A stretch of DNA of 64,000 nt, taken from assembly GCF_002906575.1 (NCBI RefSeq), contig NZ_CP026309.1, positions 806,001 to 870,000 on the forward strand. Direction: 5' to 3'. Both the position numbers and the translations under genes were made by a program. Shown here piece after piece: positions 51,545-60,859 of this stretch (the first letter of the stretch is position 1; every line of letters starts with the position of its first letter). The notes under the pieces were generated by a model. That model made no database searches. It was not told the origin of the DNA and was given only the letters and a program-made list of their open reading frames with translations. This DNA is from Salinigranum rubrum. Its GTDB lineage: Archaea; Halobacteriota; Halobacteria; Halobacteriales; Haloferacaceae.

Positions 51545-52135
51545 TCAGCGAGCGTCCTCGGCCAGTCTCACGTTTCCGTCGGGATGCTGGTCGGCGTCCT
51601 CGGCGAGGACGCCCTCCACTCGGAGTTGTTCGACCTCGCCTCTCACCGCCTCCCGGTCGAGGCCGCCGACGACGGCTGCGACGTCGATGAGGAAGCTCTG
51701 CGGGACGCCGTCGCCCGCCTTCTGTTCCCCGGCCCCCCCGCGCTGGAGCCCCGCGTCGCTGTCGGCGATGGCCGTCGTCAGCACCTCGACGTACCGCCGG
51801 ACGTCGCGCTCGCCGGCGAGTTCGTCGTACCACGACTGTGGGAAGAGGCTCACCCTCCCCTCGCCCGTCGCGTACAGCGCGTCCTCTCCGACCCACGTGG
51901 TGTCGTCGACGAGGCGGTCGTCGACGGCCGGCCGGATGCTGTCGGGGTCGACCGGGTGCCCTCCCTCGGCGAGCCGCTCCGCGTACGCGACGAGGCGGTC
52001 GACGCGGACGCCGTCCCGACCGTCGTCGTCGTAGCGGGCGACGAGTTCGATGAGGTCGTCTATCAGGAGTGTCTCACCGCGCTGGCCTGCCTCTTCGAGG
52101 ACGTGCGTCGAGAGCTCTCGCTCCTGTTCGCTCAT
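51545..52135 (-). CDS. Uncharacterised haloarchaeal protein (196 aa)
   Basis: Starts MSEQERELSTHVLEEAGQRG and ends DQHPDGNVRLAEDAR. Soluble, very acidic, and predicted mostly helical. The middle (DVRRYVEVLTTAIADSDAGL, FLIDVAAVVGGLDREAVRGE, VEQLRVEGVLAEDADQ) looks like a winged-helix-type segment at the C-terminus, which suggests a regulator or an adaptor. I do not recognise the family. Confidence 0.6.
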   Translation of the reverse strand: MSEQERELSTHVLEEAGQRGETLLIDDLIELVARYDDDGRDGVRVDRLVAYAERLAEGGHPVDPDSIRPAVDDRLVDDTTWVGEDALYATGEGRVSLFPQSWYDELAGERDVRRYVEVLTTAIADSDAGLQRGGAGEQKAGDGVPQSFLIDVAAVVGGLDREAVRGEVEQLRVEGVLAEDADQHPDGNVRLAEDAR

Positions 52136-52253
52136 TGTGTCGGGGGGTTAGACTCGATGGGTAAAGGCTCCGTGGCTGGCACTCGCCGGGTAACGACATC
52201 GCCGGACGGGTGCGTTCGTTGGCGGTTCGACGAGACTCGCTCCGCTCGTCGGT

Positions 52254-52323
52254 CAGCGACGTCGCCTTACGGCGACAGTCGCTGCCGGTCTCGCGGAAAC
52301 AGCGTGGAATCGGAGATTCCACG
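52254..52323. repeat. Two strong hairpins downstream of aspS
   Basis: 52254-52284: CAGCGAC plus GTCGCC pair with GGCGAC and GTCGCTG around the loop TTAC with a single bulged A (13 paired bases). 52303-52323: CGTGGAATC / GGA / GATTCCACG, a perfect 9-bp stem with GGA loop, of the same design as the hairpins at 20735 and 61088. The aspS stop follows 29 bases later on the other strand, so in the minus-strand direction these are 3' to aspS and could act in its termination or mRNA stability. Confidence 0.8.
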
Positions 52324-52351
52324 GGCTCCCACGTTCTGACCGCGGTTTCGC

Positions 52352-53656
52352 CTACGGGCTCAACCGCTGTCTATCACGTGGGAACAACACGCCCTCGCGG
52401 ATGTTCGGCAGGCCGAGCATCGTCATGACGAGGCGCTCACAGCCGAGACCCCAGCCGGCGTGCGGGGGCATGCCGTACTTGAACATCTTCGTGTAGTACT
52501 CGAACGCCTCGGGGTCCAGACCCTGCTGTTCGAAGCCTTCCACCAGGTGGTCGTAGCGGTGTTCACGCTGGCCGCCCGAGACGAGTTCCATCCGCGGGTG
52601 CATCATGTCGAACCCCGTCGACAGCTGCTCGTCGTCGTCGTGGTCCTTGATGTAGAACGGCTTGATCTCGGCGGGCCAGTCGGTGATGAAGTAGTGAGAA
52701 CCGACGTCTTCTCCCAGTGCCTTCTCGCCCTCGGTCGGCAGGTCGTCGCCCCACACCAACTGCTCGTCGAGTTCGCCCGTCGCGTTGATGCGCTCGATGG
52801 CTTCCTCGTAGGTGAGCCGAGGGAACTCTTCGGGAGGGACCTCGAACTCGTCGGTGAGGTCGAGCGCCTCTAACTCCTTCTGGCAGTTCTCGGCGACGCC
52901 CTCGTAGGCGGCTCTCACCACTTCCTCACAGGCGTCCATCGCCTCGGTGTGGTCGGCGAACGCCGACTCGAAGTCGATGGAGGTCGCCTCGTTGAGATGT
53001 CGGGGCGTGTTGTGCTCCTCGGCGCGGAAGATGGGTCCGATCTCGAACACCCGCTCCAGCCCGGAGCCGACCATCAGCTGCTTGAACAACTGCGGCGACT
53101 GGTTCATGAACGCCTCGCGGCCGAAGTACGTGATGGGGAAGAGTTCGGTCCCGCCTTCGGTACCGGTGGCGACGATTTTCGGGGTGTTGATCTCGGTGCA
53201 GCCAAGCGAGCGGAACGCCTCGCGCACGGAGCGAAGGATTTCGGCGCGGATCTCGAAGATGGCCTTCACTTCCTCCTTTCGGAGGTCGAGCGTCCGGTTG
53301 TCGAGTCTGGTAGAGAGTTCGGCGTCGACCTTCCCGGAGGGGTCGAGCGGTAGCTGCGGGTCGGCCTCGGCGAGCACCTCCACGGAGGCGGGGGTGACTT
53401 CGACGCCCGTCGGCGCGCGCGGTTCCTCCTCGACGTCGCCGGTGACGACGATGACGCTCTCGCGGTGGACGCCCAGCCCCGTCTCGACGAGGTCGTCGTC
53501 CATCTCCTCCTTCTCGAACTTGACCTGAATCTTCCCAGTGGTGTCTCGAAGGATGAGGAACGCGATTCCACCGAGGTCCCTGATCTCGTGGACCCAGCCG
53601 GCGACCGTGACCGTGTCGCCGGGTTCGGCGTCGGCCGTGTAGGTTCGGTCCTGCAT
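52352..53656 (-). CDS. aspS: Aspartate--tRNA ligase (archaeal type)
   Basis: 434 residues from the ATG at 53656 ([20 protein letters not shown]). N-terminal OB-fold anticodon domain ([20 protein letters not shown]), then class II motifs: motif 1 around [15 protein letters not shown], motif 2 [20 protein letters not shown], motif 3 [20 protein letters not shown]. Haloarchaea make Asn-tRNA by transamidation of Asp-tRNAAsn, so the enzyme is expected to be non-discriminating; GatB for that route is encoded 6 kb away. Short-leader promoter upstream. Confidence 0.96.
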   Translation of the reverse strand: MQDRTYTADAEPGDTVTVAGWVHEIRDLGGIAFLILRDTTGKIQVKFEKEEMDDDLVETGLGVHRESVIVVTGDVEEEPRAPTGVEVTPASVEVLAEADPQLPLDPSGKVDAELSTRLDNRTLDLRKEEVKAIFEIRAEILRSVREAFRSLGCTEINTPKIVATGTEGGTELFPITYFGREAFMNQSPQLFKQLMVGSGLERVFEIGPIFRAEEHNTPRHLNEATSIDFESAFADHTEAMDACEEVVRAAYEGVAENCQKELEALDLTDEFEVPPEEFPRLTYEEAIERINATGELDEQLVWGDDLPTEGEKALGEDVGSHYFITDWPAEIKPFYIKDHDDDEQLSTGFDMMHPRMELVSGGQREHRYDHLVEGFEQQGLDPEAFEYYTKMFKYGMPPHAGWGLGCERLVMTMLGLPNIREGVLFPRDRQRLSP

Positions 53657-53855
53657 GTTCCCTGATTCCGGTGGCCCGGTCTTAAACGCCGTCATTCCGT
53701 TCCGTATCGCTTCCGTGCGCTGGGCCTTCGGAGCGCTCCGCCTCTCCCCGATGGAGACGACGAACCCTCCTCCGGACGTCGCCTTCCGTCGCTGCCGCGA
53801 CGGCCTCGCTCACGTCACCCGAGCGCGACACCGCCCACGTCCGGTCGTCGCCGAC

Positions 53856-54341
53856 TCACCCGTACGCCGTCGCGAGCAGTCCACGGAGGGCGACGGCGAC
53901 CTCCTCGACCCGGTCGACGTCGAGGTCCTCCGCCGTGAGGAGGAGTCCGTGGTCGCCGACGATGACCCGACAGACGAAGCCGTCGGTGAAGACGCGGACG
54001 GTGAACTCGTAGTCGCCGAGCGCCGGGTCGCTTCCGGCCCCCGCGGCGTGGGGCTCGTACCGTTCGTCCGAGGAGAAGCCGACGCGCTCGCGCTCGACGA
54101 GGCTCGCTTTTACCTCCAGCGCGCGGCGGCGGTCGTCGCCGTAGAGGTCCTTTCGAAGGTACAGCAGTTCCGAGTCGTCGCGCGTGAAGTGGATGACGCT
54201 CCGCAGCGCGTCGCCGACGGCGGTTCGACAGATGGAGACGGTTTCCGCCTCCGTCGGCGTGTGGACCGAGTGGGTGACATCGACGGGGAGCGGTGGCTGG
54301 GCGGTCGGTCCGGGCGTGGACGGTGCGGCACGTCGACTCAT
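53856..54341 (-). CDS. Uncharacterised haloarchaeal protein (161 aa)
   Basis: Starts MSRRAAPSTPGPTAQPPLPV, with a disordered first 30 residues, then TEAETVSICRTAVGDALRSV, FTRDDSELLYLRKDLYGDDR and YEFTVRVFTDGFVCRVIVGD, which look like an alpha/beta sensor-type fold resembling haloarchaeal DUF7522. No signal peptide or membrane helix. The AT-rich stretch at 54365-54400 upstream (gataaatattgcctatatt) is its probable promoter. Function unknown. Confidence 0.65.
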   Translation of the reverse strand: MSRRAAPSTPGPTAQPPLPVDVTHSVHTPTEAETVSICRTAVGDALRSVIHFTRDDSELLYLRKDLYGDDRRRALEVKASLVERERVGFSSDERYEPHAAGAGSDPALGDYEFTVRVFTDGFVCRVIVGDHGLLLTAEDLDVDRVEEVAVALRGLLATAYG

Positions 54342-54436
54342 ACCCCTCTCTTAGCGCGAGGAGAGATAAATATTGCCTATATTTTACCACTTCGGTATTT
54401 TACACCTGAAAATGGAACAGAACGGTAACAGGGCGG

Positions 54437-55147
54437 TCAGTCCGCGTGTGCGTCCTTCACGCCCTCGACGGTCTCGCGCACGGCGTCGCAGCCCTCGTCG
54501 TGGAGCAGGTCGCCGACGACGATGGTGTCGGCGTTCTTTCCCATCTCGTACGCCGAGTCGTAGTCGTGGATACCGCCGCCGTAAAACAGCGTGGCGTCGT
54601 CGAGCGCGTCCCGCGCGGCGGCGACCTTCTCGGTGTCGCCGAACGTCCCCGAGTACTCGATGTAGACGATCTCCTGGCCGAACATCCGCTCCGCCACCCG
54701 CGCGTAGGAGGCGACGTCCTCCGCGGACTGGTCGCAGTCGGCGTTGGTGTACTCCGCGACCGCCGACTCGGGGTTGAGGACGATGTACGCCTCGGTGTGG
54801 GTCCGTTTCCAGTCGAGGCCGTCCGCGATGCGGACCCACTCCTTGTGCGCGCCCGTCACCCAGAAGACGTCGCCCGCGTTGAAGACGGTCGGGATGAGGT
54901 AGCCGTCGAGCGCGTCGGAGTCGATGACGACGCCCGGGTTCGACGGTTCCTGGTAGAGCGGGACGCCGTACTCGGCGCAGGCGTCGATCACCGCGCTCAT
55001 GTTGTGTTTGGTCATCCCGGTCGTTCCGCCGATTTCGATGGCGTCCGTCCCCGTCTGGCAGACGTCCGCGAACGTCTCGTCGCCGACGAGGTCCTTGTCG
55101 GGGTCCACCTTCAGGATGTGGTCCCACGATTCCCACGGCCCGGTCAT
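54437..55147 (-). CDS. Geranylgeranylglyceryl phosphate synthase
   Basis: 236 residues. [100 protein letters not shown] and [20 protein letters not shown] then DTIVVGDLL. The TIM-barrel PcrB/GGGPS family with the phosphate-binding GGGI and GD loops. It makes the first ether bond of archaeal lipids from GGPP and glycerol-1-phosphate. Starts just upstream of topA on the same strand, 70 bases from its end. Confidence 0.94.
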   Translation of the reverse strand: MTGPWESWDHILKVDPDKDLVGDETFADVCQTGTDAIEIGGTTGMTKHNMSAVIDACAEYGVPLYQEPSNPGVVIDSDALDGYLIPTVFNAGDVFWVTGAHKEWVRIADGLDWKRTHTEAYIVLNPESAVAEYTNADCDQSAEDVASYARVAERMFGQEIVYIEYSGTFGDTEKVAAARDALDDATLFYGGGIHDYDSAYEMGKNADTIVVGDLLHDEGCDAVRETVEGVKDAHAD

Positions 55148-55217
55148 TGATGCCCTGTCGATGGGGGACGACTAAAAAGAGCGCGGATTGCGTGAGTCGG
55201 CCCGAGCGAGCGATGCG

Positions 55218-57794
55218 TCAGTCCGCCTTCGCCTGCCACTGCCGGACTCTCTCGGCGCCGACGCCGTCGACTCTCGCCGCTATCTCGTCGGGGTCGGCGT
55301 TCTTCAGCGACTCCACGTCGGTTATCTCGGCCATCTTCAACTTCTCGGCCGTCTTCTCGCCGATTCCCTCGATGGTCTCCAGTTCGGAGCCGTTCTGCCG
55401 CGCCTGGTACTCCCGGTAGTTGCAGATGGGACAGCCGAGTTCCCACGGTTCCCGGTCGGAGTCGGGGTAGACGATGTGGAGTTCGGGGAGGTCGTGTTCC
55501 TCACAGCGGTCGTCGGTCACCTCGACGTCGCCTCTCCGGGGTAGCGGCAGCGAGTACTCGCAGTCGGGGTACCGCGTACAGCCGACGAGCCGCGAACCGT
55601 TGCGGAGGCGCTTGATGGCCAGTTCGCCTCCGTGTTCTCCGTCGACGGTTTCACCGTCTCCGTCTCCGTCCCGCGGCGTCTCCGACGCCGCGCTCTCCCC
55701 ACACTCGGGACACGCCCCGATGACGAGGTCCTCCTCCTCCTCGGCGGCGTCGGCCTTGCACTGCGGACAGCCGTGGACGAACGTCTTCCGCCCGGCGAGC
55801 ATCTTCACCTCGCGGAGGCCGTGTTCCTCGCACGTCTCCTCTAAGATGAGCGGTCGCCCCGTCGAGGGAAGCGGGAGGGTGTACGTGCAGTCGGGGTAGC
55901 CGTTGCAGCCGACGAAGTACGAGCCGTGTCGCGATTTTCGGACCAGGAGGTCGTCGCCGCACTCGGGGCAGGGACCGAGCGTCTTGTCGGCCTTCATCGA
56001 CTTCTGGAGGTGGTCGCCCAGCGCCTCGCGGTTCTCCATCAGTCCCTCGAAGACGTGTCTGAGGTACTCGCGGGACTCCTCGGTCACGTCGTCGAGCGTC
56101 GCCTTCCCCTCGGCGATGGCGGCCATGTCCTGTTCGAGTTGGGCGGTCATCTCCTCCGACACGATGAGGTCGGCGAACTCCTCGCTCGCCTCGACGACAG
56201 CCCGTGCCAGCCGCGTGGGTCGCGGCGGGTCGCTCTCGATGTAGCCGCGGTCGTACAGCTTTTGGATGACGTCGTGACGGGTCGCCTTGGTCCCGATACC
56301 CATCTGCTCCATCGTCTCGATGAGCCGCGACTGGCCGTATCTCCTCGGCGGCTGGGTCTGTTTCTCCTCCAGCCTGAGGTTCGACACCGCCAGTTCCTCC
56401 CCCTCTTCGACGTCCGGGACGATGTTCTCCGAGGAGTTGTAGTACGGGTAGACGGCGTGGTAGCCCGGTTCGAGGAGTCGCTTCCCGTTGGCCTTCAGCG
56501 ACTCGCCGCCGACCTCGGCGACGACCCGGAGGTGTTCCCAGGTCGCCGGCGGCGCCACCGTCGCGAAGAAGCGCCGCACGACGAGTTCGTACACCTCCCA
56601 CTCGTCGTCGGAGAGCGCCGACGGCGAGGGGAGTTCGCCGGTGGGGTGGATGGGCGGGTGGTCCGTCGTCTCCTCGTCGCCTGCGGTCGGTTCGATCTCC
56701 TCTTGGTCGAGCAGCGACTCCGCGTCGTCGGCGAACGTCGAACCGGAGAAGGCCTCCAGCAACTCGCGCGGGTCGAGGTCCTCGGGGTAGACCGTGTTGT
56801 CCGTCCGCGGGTAGGTGATGTACCCGGCGGTGTAGAGGTCCTCGGCGATGCTCATCGCGCGCTGAGCGGAGTAGCCGATGCTCCCCGCGGCGCGAATGAA
56901 CTGCGTGGTGTTGAACGGCGCCGGGGGCGTGTCCGTCCGGGTCCGTCGCCTGACGTCCGTGACGGTGGCCGACTGTGCGGACGCGAGCGCCATGTGCGCC
57001 GTCTCCGCCTGGGTCTGGTCCCAGACCCGCTCGGCTTCGGTGCCGTCGTCGTCGATGTAGAAGTACTGCGCCTCGAACTTCTCTTCTGCCTCGTCCGCTC
57101 CGCCCGCGGTCGTGAGGTCGGCGTACAGTTCCCAGTAGTCCTCGGGGTCGAACGCGTCGATTTCGCGCTCGCGGTCGACGATGAGCTTCAGCGTCGGACC
57201 CTGCACCCGGCCGACGGAGATGAAGTCCTCGCCCAGTTGACGCGCCGACAGCGAGAGGAAGCGCGTCAGCGCCGCCCCCCACATGAGGTCGACGATCTGT
57301 CTCGCCTCGCCCGCGGCGGCGAGGTCGAAGTCGAGGCTGTCGGGGTTCGCGAACGCCTCCGTCACCTCCCGGTCGGTGATGGAGGAGAAGCGGACCCGGC
57401 TCACGGGAACGTCCTCGTTCACCTCGCGGACGAGTTCGTACGCCTCCTTGCCGATGAGTTCGCCCTCGCGGTCGTAGTCGGTCGCGATCACGACACTCCC
57501 CGCCTTCCGTGCGAGTCGTCTGAGCGCGCGGACGATGTTCTCCTGCGTGGGCCGCTTCTCGACGCTCGCGTCGATGAGTTCGACGGGTTCGACGTCGCGC
57601 CAGTCCGAGTACTCCGCCGGGAAGTCGACGCCGACGACGTGGCCCGACAGACCGACGACGCGCTTGCCTCCCCAGGTGTAGACGTTCACGCCGTTCATCC
57701 GTTCGGTCTCGGCGGTGCCGCCGCTCAGGATGTCCGCGATCCGTCGCGCGGCGTTGTCCTTTTCAGTGACGATCAACTCCGGGCCGCTGGTCAT
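55218..57794 (-). CDS. topA: DNA topoisomerase I (type IA)
   Basis: 858 residues. N-terminal Toprim domain (LIVTEKDNAARRIADILSGG; VIATDYDREGELIGKEAYEL), the catalytic tyrosine in AGYITYPRTDNTVYPEDLDP, GRVQGPTLKLIVDREREIDA and MGIGTKATRHDVIQKLYDRG. The C-terminus has four zinc-ribbon modules, including CPECGDDLLVRKSRHGSYFV, CTRYPDCEYSLPLPRRGDV and CPICNYREYQARQNGSE, and a helix-hairpin-helix end (LETIEGIGEKTAEKLKMAEI). Relaxes negatively supercoiled DNA. Confidence 0.96.
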   Translation of the reverse strand: MTSGPELIVTEKDNAARRIADILSGGTAETERMNGVNVYTWGGKRVVGLSGHVVGVDFPAEYSDWRDVEPVELIDASVEKRPTQENIVRALRRLARKAGSVVIATDYDREGELIGKEAYELVREVNEDVPVSRVRFSSITDREVTEAFANPDSLDFDLAAAGEARQIVDLMWGAALTRFLSLSARQLGEDFISVGRVQGPTLKLIVDREREIDAFDPEDYWELYADLTTAGGADEAEEKFEAQYFYIDDDGTEAERVWDQTQAETAHMALASAQSATVTDVRRRTRTDTPPAPFNTTQFIRAAGSIGYSAQRAMSIAEDLYTAGYITYPRTDNTVYPEDLDPRELLEAFSGSTFADDAESLLDQEEIEPTAGDEETTDHPPIHPTGELPSPSALSDDEWEVYELVVRRFFATVAPPATWEHLRVVAEVGGESLKANGKRLLEPGYHAVYPYYNSSENIVPDVEEGEELAVSNLRLEEKQTQPPRRYGQSRLIETMEQMGIGTKATRHDVIQKLYDRGYIESDPPRPTRLARAVVEASEEFADLIVSEEMTAQLEQDMAAIAEGKATLDDVTEESREYLRHVFEGLMENREALGDHLQKSMKADKTLGPCPECGDDLLVRKSRHGSYFVGCNGYPDCTYTLPLPSTGRPLILEETCEEHGLREVKMLAGRKTFVHGCPQCKADAAEEEEDLVIGACPECGESAASETPRDGDGDGETVDGEHGGELAIKRLRNGSRLVGCTRYPDCEYSLPLPRRGDVEVTDDRCEEHDLPELHIVYPDSDREPWELGCPICNYREYQARQNGSELETIEGIGEKTAEKLKMAEITDVESLKNADPDEIAARVDGVGAERVRQWQAKAD

Positions 57795-58113
57795 TGACCT
57801 CCGCTATGCGCAGCGAGTGGGTAAAGGTTTCGTGGAAGAAAACCGCACGACTGCAACGGGTCAAGGCGTGCGTGCGCGACGCGGACGAGCGCGAACTTCG
57901 GAACGCAGTGGTCGCGGTGCGGTTGTCTCTGGCGACCGTGATGGGGCTATTTCGACCCGTCGTGGGGGTCGTCCCTCGTTCGTCGGGAGCCTCCGCCTGC
58001 CTCCACCCGGGACCTCCGACCGTCGCCGTCGCGCTCGTCCCGTCGTTCTCCCCTTCGTGACAATCGTCTTCTCTCTAGGTGAGTGTTTTGCTAACACGTG
58101 ACGTAGCTCCCCT
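57795..58113. other. 319-bp divergent intergenic region
   Basis: Between topA (minus) and the MCM-N-like gene (plus). A frame across the start (MTSAMRSEWVKVSWKKTARL) is not supported by composition. The last 40 bases (ctctctaggtgagtgttttg then ctaacacgtgacgtagctcc) are the most likely plus-strand promoter region. Nothing else seen. Confidence 0.4.
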
Positions 58114-58863
58114 ATGCAGTCCGAAGCCGACCTGCGTGCGGCCTGGGAGCGCTACTGGGACGCCTACGACGCGGACGAGCGACAGGCGCGGCGCGTGCGG
58201 GCCGTCGCGACCGACTACCCGGTAAAGCGCGGTCTCGTGGTCTCGTATCCGGACCTGCTCGACGCCGGCGCGAGCGAGCGCGAACTCCGGACGCGACCCG
58301 ACCGGACGCTCGGGATGGGCGTCGAGACGTTCGCCTCGCACGTCCGCGGCCTCGACCTCGACGACGTCTGGGAGCGGTCGTTCGACGTGCTCATCCTCCA
58401 CGTCGACGACCTCCCCGGCGGGTTCAAGCCGTTCGACTCGAACCTCATGGCGCACCTGAACGAACTCGTCCAGCTAGAGGTGACGTTCGACGCCGCCCCC
58501 GAGCGCATCTCCGATCTGATGGAGGCGGCGTTCGTCTGCACGTCCGGGCACGTCACGCGACTCCACCAACCGGGTCGCCGCCGGCGGGACATCGGCCACT
58601 GTCCGACGTGTGGCGACCCCGTCTACCTCGAAGAGCGTGAGAGCCTCTTCGCCGAGATTCGGCGGGTCTCGGTGAGCGGCGACGGGTTCGACGGCCTCAC
58701 CGGTATTCTGGGCGGCCGCCGGTGGAAGGGCGTCTCCATCGAGGAGGACGATACGGCGACCGTGAACGCCGTCCCGCGGGCGGACTTCCGCGAGGACTCC
58801 ACGCACGGGTCGGCGTACCTCGACCTCTTGCACGTCGAGGTCGAGGCCGACCTGCCGTTCTGA
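58114..58863 (+). CDS. MCM N-terminal-domain-like protein without an ATPase
   Basis: 249 residues. RGLVVSYPDLLDAGASEREL, VRGLDLDDVWERSFDVLILH, SNLMAHLNELVQLEVTFDAA then ERISDLMEAAFVCTSGHVTR and a second CPTCGDPVYLEERES knuckle. The order helix bundle, HLNELVQLEVTF OB strand, MEAAFxC zinc knuckle matches the N-terminal half of MCM helicases (where LNxLVxVxGxVxxxSxVxPKIxEAAFEC is conserved). There is no Walker A or Walker B. It could be a DNA-binding MCM relative that interacts with the MCM hexamer or a separate regulator. The C-terminal 70 residues are unique. Confidence 0.65.
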   Translation: MQSEADLRAAWERYWDAYDADERQARRVRAVATDYPVKRGLVVSYPDLLDAGASERELRTRPDRTLGMGVETFASHVRGLDLDDVWERSFDVLILHVDDLPGGFKPFDSNLMAHLNELVQLEVTFDAAPERISDLMEAAFVCTSGHVTRLHQPGRRRRDIGHCPTCGDPVYLEERESLFAEIRRVSVSGDGFDGLTGILGGRRWKGVSIEEDDTATVNAVPRADFREDSTHGSAYLDLLHVEVEADLPF

Positions 58864-59033
58864 GCCCCGGCGCGTCCGCGGCACCTGCCGCGTCTCGACC
58901 TCGGCGTGTTCTCGTCTTGGACGACCCGCCCGTCTCGGACGACGTCTGGCGGACGCTCCCGGCGGCCGACCGAGGGGTCGAGTTGCCTGGCCGTCGCCGC
59001 TGCGGAAGGACTATTGTCAATGGAGGATGACTT

Positions 59034-59219
59034 ATGCGCATGGCTCACGCACCAGAGCAAGTCGAACAGTACGTCTGTCTGAACTGTCAGGTGACGTACG
59101 CCGGGTCGGTCACGAGCGAGGACGGCCAACGCCACTTCCACCCGCCCGACGACTGCCCCGTCTGTGGCGACCCGGAGTTCGTCGAACTCGACGCGTACGT
59201 CCACCGGGCGCTCGACTAG
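59034..59219 (+). CDS. Rubredoxin-like zinc protein (DUF7130-like)
   Basis: 61 residues: MRMAHAPEQVEQYVCLNCQV then DDCPVCGDPEFVELDAYVHR. Two CxxC knuckles 35 residues apart with the TYAGS/GQRHFHPPDD spacer are typical of a haloarchaeal rubredoxin-like family. An internal ATG at 59040 is a possible alternative start. Electron transfer or zinc-ribbon structural role; unknown partner. Sits 170 bases after the MCM-N-like gene on the same strand. Confidence 0.8.
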   Translation: MRMAHAPEQVEQYVCLNCQVTYAGSVTSEDGQRHFHPPDDCPVCGDPEFVELDAYVHRALD

Positions 59220-59338
59220 TCCACGCCACGGGTGCGTTGCACACGTTCGGCTGACGGCGGCTGAGCCACCCCGCCGGTCACTCGATCGGACGGTTCCCGA
59301 CAGCGAGGCGGTACCGGTGGGCAGCGACAGGCGACCGC

Positions 59339-60859
59339 TCAGGAGTCGAGTCGCTCGCGGAGGGCTTGGTTGACGGTCCCGGGGTCGGCGCTCCCCTTCG
59401 ACTTCTGCATCACCTGTCCGACGAGGAAGTTGAGCGCGCCGTCCTCGCCGTTGTCGTAGTCCGCCACCGCGTCGGGGTTCTCCTCGATGGCCTCCTCGAC
59501 GAACGTCTCGATGGTGTCGTCGTCCGTCTTGCCGAGTCCCTCCTCCTCGACGATTTCGTCCGGCGTCTTCCCCTCGTCGAGCATCGTTCGCAACACGGTC
59601 TCGCGGGCGTTCTTCGCCGTGATCTCCTCCTCGGCGACGAGTTCGACCAGCCGTTCGACCTCGTCGAGTCGCCCCTCGATGTCGGTGATCCGCATGTCGC
59701 GGTAGTTCAGTTCACCGAGAAGGGTGTCCGCGACCCACGTCGCCGCGAGGTCCGGGTCGAACGCGTGGGCCAGATCCTCGTAGAAGTCCGCCACCTCCTT
59801 GGTCGAGGTGAGCTTCGAGGCGGATTCGGCGTCGAGACCGTACTCCGACTGGAAGCGGTCGCGGCGGGCGTCCGGCAGTTCGGGGATGGCGATTTCGTCG
59901 CGCCAGTGTGCCACCCGGAGCGCGGGCAGGTCGGCCTCGCGGAAGTAGCGGTAGTCCTTCTCCTCCTCCTTGGAGCGCATCGACACCGTGATCCCTCTCG
60001 ATTCGTCCCAGTGGCGCGTCTCCTGTTCGACGCTCCGACCGCGCTTGATGGCGTTCTTCTGTCTGGTGACCTCGTACGCGAGCGCCTTCTCGGCTCCCTT
60101 GTGCGAGGAGATGTTCTTCACCTCGGTCCGGTTGGCCGATTCGAGCGTCTCCGTCGGGATGGAGCCGTCCTCCTCCACCTCCTCGGCGGCCACCATCGAG
60201 ATGTTCGCGTCCACCCGCAGGGAGCCATCTCGGCTCGCGTCGAACACGCCCAGGTATTCGAGGACTTCCTCCAGTTTGGCGAGGAACGCCCGCGTCTCCT
60301 GTGGCGAGCGGAAGTCGGGTCGGGTGACGATCTCCATCAGCGGCGTTCCCGCCCGGTTGTAGTCGACGAGCGTGTAGTCCGCGCGGTCGACGCTCACCGT
60401 CCGGTTCTCGATGGGCCGGGTTCCCTCTCTCACGTGCCGGAGGCTCCCGGGGTCCTCTTCGAGGTGGGCGCGCTCGATACCGATCTCTCTCGCGTTCCCC
60501 TCGACCGACACCTCCAGGTGGCCGTCCGCGCAGATGGGCGCGTCGTACTGGGTGATCTGGAAGTTCTTCGGCAGGTCGGGGTAGTAGTAGTTCTTCCGGT
60601 GGAACGTGGTCTCCGCGACGACGTCGGCCGAGAGCGCCTTGCCGACCTTCACGGCCGACTCGACGGCGGCCTCGTTCAGCACGGGCAACGCGCCCGGCAG
60701 GCCGAGACAGACCGGGCAGGTCCGCGTGTTCGGTTCTTCGCCCTCCACAGACTCGGTCGAACAGCCGCAGAAGACCTTCGTGTCGGTCTCGAGCTGGACG
60801 TGGACCTCGAGCCCGATGACGCACGCGAGTTCGCGCCCTTCGAGCGCCTGAGCAGTCAT
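59339..60859 (-). CDS. gatB: Asp-tRNA(Asn)/Glu-tRNA(Gln) amidotransferase subunit B
   Basis: 506 residues. CVIGLEVHVQLETDTKVFCG, NTRTCPVCLGLPGALPVLNE, AETTFHRKNYYYPDLPKNFQ, HLEEDPGSLRHVREGTRPIE, VDYNRAGTPLMEIVTRPDFR, EVKNISSHKGAEKALAYEVT and the C-terminal YqeY-like helical domain are the GatB signatures, with the zinc Cys pair at CGC and CPVC. GatB activates the mischarged Asp by phosphorylation. GatA and GatC are not in the window. In haloarchaea GatCAB forms Asn-tRNA, consistent with the archaeal AspRS at 52352-53656. Confidence 0.95.
   Translation of the reverse strand: MTAQALEGRELACVIGLEVHVQLETDTKVFCGCSTESVEGEEPNTRTCPVCLGLPGALPVLNEAAVESAVKVGKALSADVVAETTFHRKNYYYPDLPKNFQITQYDAPICADGHLEVSVEGNAREIGIERAHLEEDPGSLRHVREGTRPIENRTVSVDRADYTLVDYNRAGTPLMEIVTRPDFRSPQETRAFLAKLEEVLEYLGVFDASRDGSLRVDANISMVAAEEVEEDGSIPTETLESANRTEVKNISSHKGAEKALAYEVTRQKNAIKRGRSVEQETRHWDESRGITVSMRSKEEEKDYRYFREADLPALRVAHWRDEIAIPELPDARRDRFQSEYGLDAESASKLTSTKEVADFYEDLAHAFDPDLAATWVADTLLGELNYRDMRITDIEGRLDEVERLVELVAEEEITAKNARETVLRTMLDEGKTPDEIVEEEGLGKTDDDTIETFVEEAIEENPDAVADYDNGEDGALNFLVGQVMQKSKGSADPGTVNQALRERLDS

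Noticed and set aside
52225-52255. Additional member of the 9-bp hairpin family in gacgagactcgctccgctcgtc
   Set aside because: The arms pair for only 6-7 bases with a 10-base loop, so it does not fit the family design.
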